Source: Lachnospiraceae bacterium 3-1
Lineage (GTDB): Bacteria; Bacillota; Clostridia; Lachnospirales; Lachnospiraceae
Assembly: GCA_000403255.2 (NCBI GenBank)
Contig: KE159582.1
Span: 360,724-424,723, forward strand
Direction of reading: 5' to 3'
DNA: 64,000 nt
In this document: positions 63,231 through 64,000 of the stretch, piece after piece
How positions within the stretch are numbered: position 1 is the first letter of the stretch
Layout of the letters: each line of letters begins with the position of its first letter
Program-made: the position numbers and the translations under genes
Notes under the pieces: generated by a model
The model's database searches: none
What the model was told of the DNA's origin: nothing
The model's input: only the letters and a program-made list of their open reading frames with translations

Positions 63231-64000
63231 ATGAAAAGATGGAATTCGATCAATTCTAAATATTTATCACAGGCTTTGAGTGTCATCTTTTTCTTGTTTT
63301 TAGGGGCTTTGGTGCTTTTCCCCGCAGTCTATACCTTGTGTAATAGTTTTATGTCCCCATCTGAGATTAGCAAGTATTATGCAGAGGTTATGAACCAGGA
63401 GGGAAATGCAGAAACTGCCTTTCATCTGATACCAAATGTTTTTTCCTTAGAGGGCTATTATATGGTTTTTTTAAGGAGTACGGATTATTTGATGAAGTTT
63501 TGGTATAGCCTGTTTTTGTGCCTGGTGATTTCAGCAGGACAGATTTTCATCAGTGCACTGGCAGGGTTTGCTTTTGCAAAATACCCTGTTCCATTTCAGA
63601 AGGGGATACTTTTTTTCTTGATGATATTGATGATGATGCCCATACAGGTGACGCTTGTTCCCAACTATATTATTCTGGATGAACTGAACCTTTTAGATTC
63701 ATGGCTTGCTTTGATTTTGCCAATGACATTTTTGCCTTTTGGAACGGTATTTATGACACAGATTTTCAGGGGAATCCCGGATGAGATTTTAGATGCGGCA
63801 AGGCTTGATGGTGCGGGAACATTTCAGATCTTATTTCGGATGATGCTGCCTATCGGAAAAGGCGGAGTAATCAGTGTGTTTCTTTTATCCTTTGTGGACG
63901 CATGGAATATGGTGGAGCAGCCGATTACTTTTTTAAAAGATATATTACGATATCCACTTTCCGTATTTCTTGCAAGCGTAAATCAGATAAATTTTGAATT
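63231..64000 (+). CDS. ABC sugar transporter permease (MalG/UgpE type), 3' end outside window
   Basis: At least 256 residues, cut by the window edge. Begins MKRWNSINSKYLSQALSVIF; the EAA loop is in DEILDAARLDGAGTFQILFR. GGGAGG at 63218-63223 gives 7-base spacing to ATG 63231; an ATG at 63225 overlapping the previous stop is also possible but lies too near the ribosome binding site. Second permease of the transporter. Confidence 0.9.
   Translation, partial: MKRWNSINSKYLSQALSVIFFLFLGALVLFPAVYTLCNSFMSPSEISKYYAEVMNQEGNAETAFHLIPNVFSLEGYYMVFLRSTDYLMKFWYSLFLCLVISAGQIFISALAGFAFAKYPVPFQKGILFFLMILMMMPIQVTLVPNYIILDELNLLDSWLALILPMTFLPFGTVFMTQIFRGIPDEILDAARLDGAGTFQILFRMMLPIGKGGVISVFLLSFVDAWNMVEQPITFLKDILRYPLSVFLASVNQINFE

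Noticed and set aside
1-64000. tRNA, rRNA and CRISPR arrays
   Set aside because: No cloverleaf-like sequence, rRNA segment or regularly spaced short repeat array was found by reading.

Overview
The window reads as chromosomal DNA of a motile, anaerobic, low-to-mid GC Firmicute, most likely family Lachnospiraceae. The basis is: AGGAGG ribosome binding sites with consensus sigma-A promoters; flavodiiron FprA; a class-II-amidotransferase GltBD; Clostridia-type small families (DUF4364, DUF1385, DUF624, YlxM, KhpA); a flagellin paired with a CsrA homologue; and abundant short palindromic repeats. Genus is not determined. No rRNA, tRNA or CRISPR array was recognised.

Layout. 1-4.3 kb: 3' end of fprA, then a minimal tyrosine recombinase gene enclosed by two oppositely oriented 27-bp sites, then a divergent csrA and a large flagellin gene. 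4.5-10.7 kb: gltBD. 10.7-18 kb: accessory carbohydrate and surface genes, including a DUF5722 glycosidase pseudogene broken by a palindromic repeat, a Uma2 protein, a ferredoxin-type aldo/keto reductase, TfoX-like, GH5 and a spermidine-synthase-like membrane protein. 18-22.1 kb: a structured RNA candidate and the ylxM-ffh-rpsP-khpA-rimM-trmD translation/secretion block. 22.2-30.2 kb: small membrane proteins, a coiled-coil repeat protein, inorganic pyrophosphatase, flavin reductase, a YvyF-like Zn protein, DUF4364, radical SAM and malic enzyme. 30.4-36 kb: rho, a 701-bp foldback transposable element inserted exactly at the rho stop codon, rpmE, DUF1385, prmC and prfA. 36-38 kb: a small island bracketed by a repeat of the prfA 3' end, carrying an AbiH-like gene and a retropepsin-like protease gene. 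38-53 kb: chemoreceptor, ackA, a fatty-acid/ribosome block (DUF177-rpmF, plsX-acpP-rnc-smc-ftsY), ilvA, proA and an acetyltransferase. 53-64 kb: accessory region with a bacteriocin-like secreted protein plus small membrane protein between 89-bp direct repeats, secreted proteins of unknown function, a PadR regulator and a decayed duplicate of it, foldback repeats, and an ABC sugar transporter cut by the window end.

The most notable possible system is at 1.0-4.3 kb. The recombinase gene sits between two 27-bp sites of 11-bp arms that share the same asymmetric 5-nt core in opposite orientation, next to csrA and flagellin. Both csrA and flagellin leaders carry hairpins with GGA in the loop, the classic CsrA target. 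This suggests a self-flipping recombinase cassette that could tune a CsrA-flagellin module (phase variation of motility). The sites, genes and hairpins are seen directly; inversion and its effect are inference.

Other strong observations are the foldback element with target duplication at rho, the island at prfA, and two secreted-protein genes driven by near-identical promoters.
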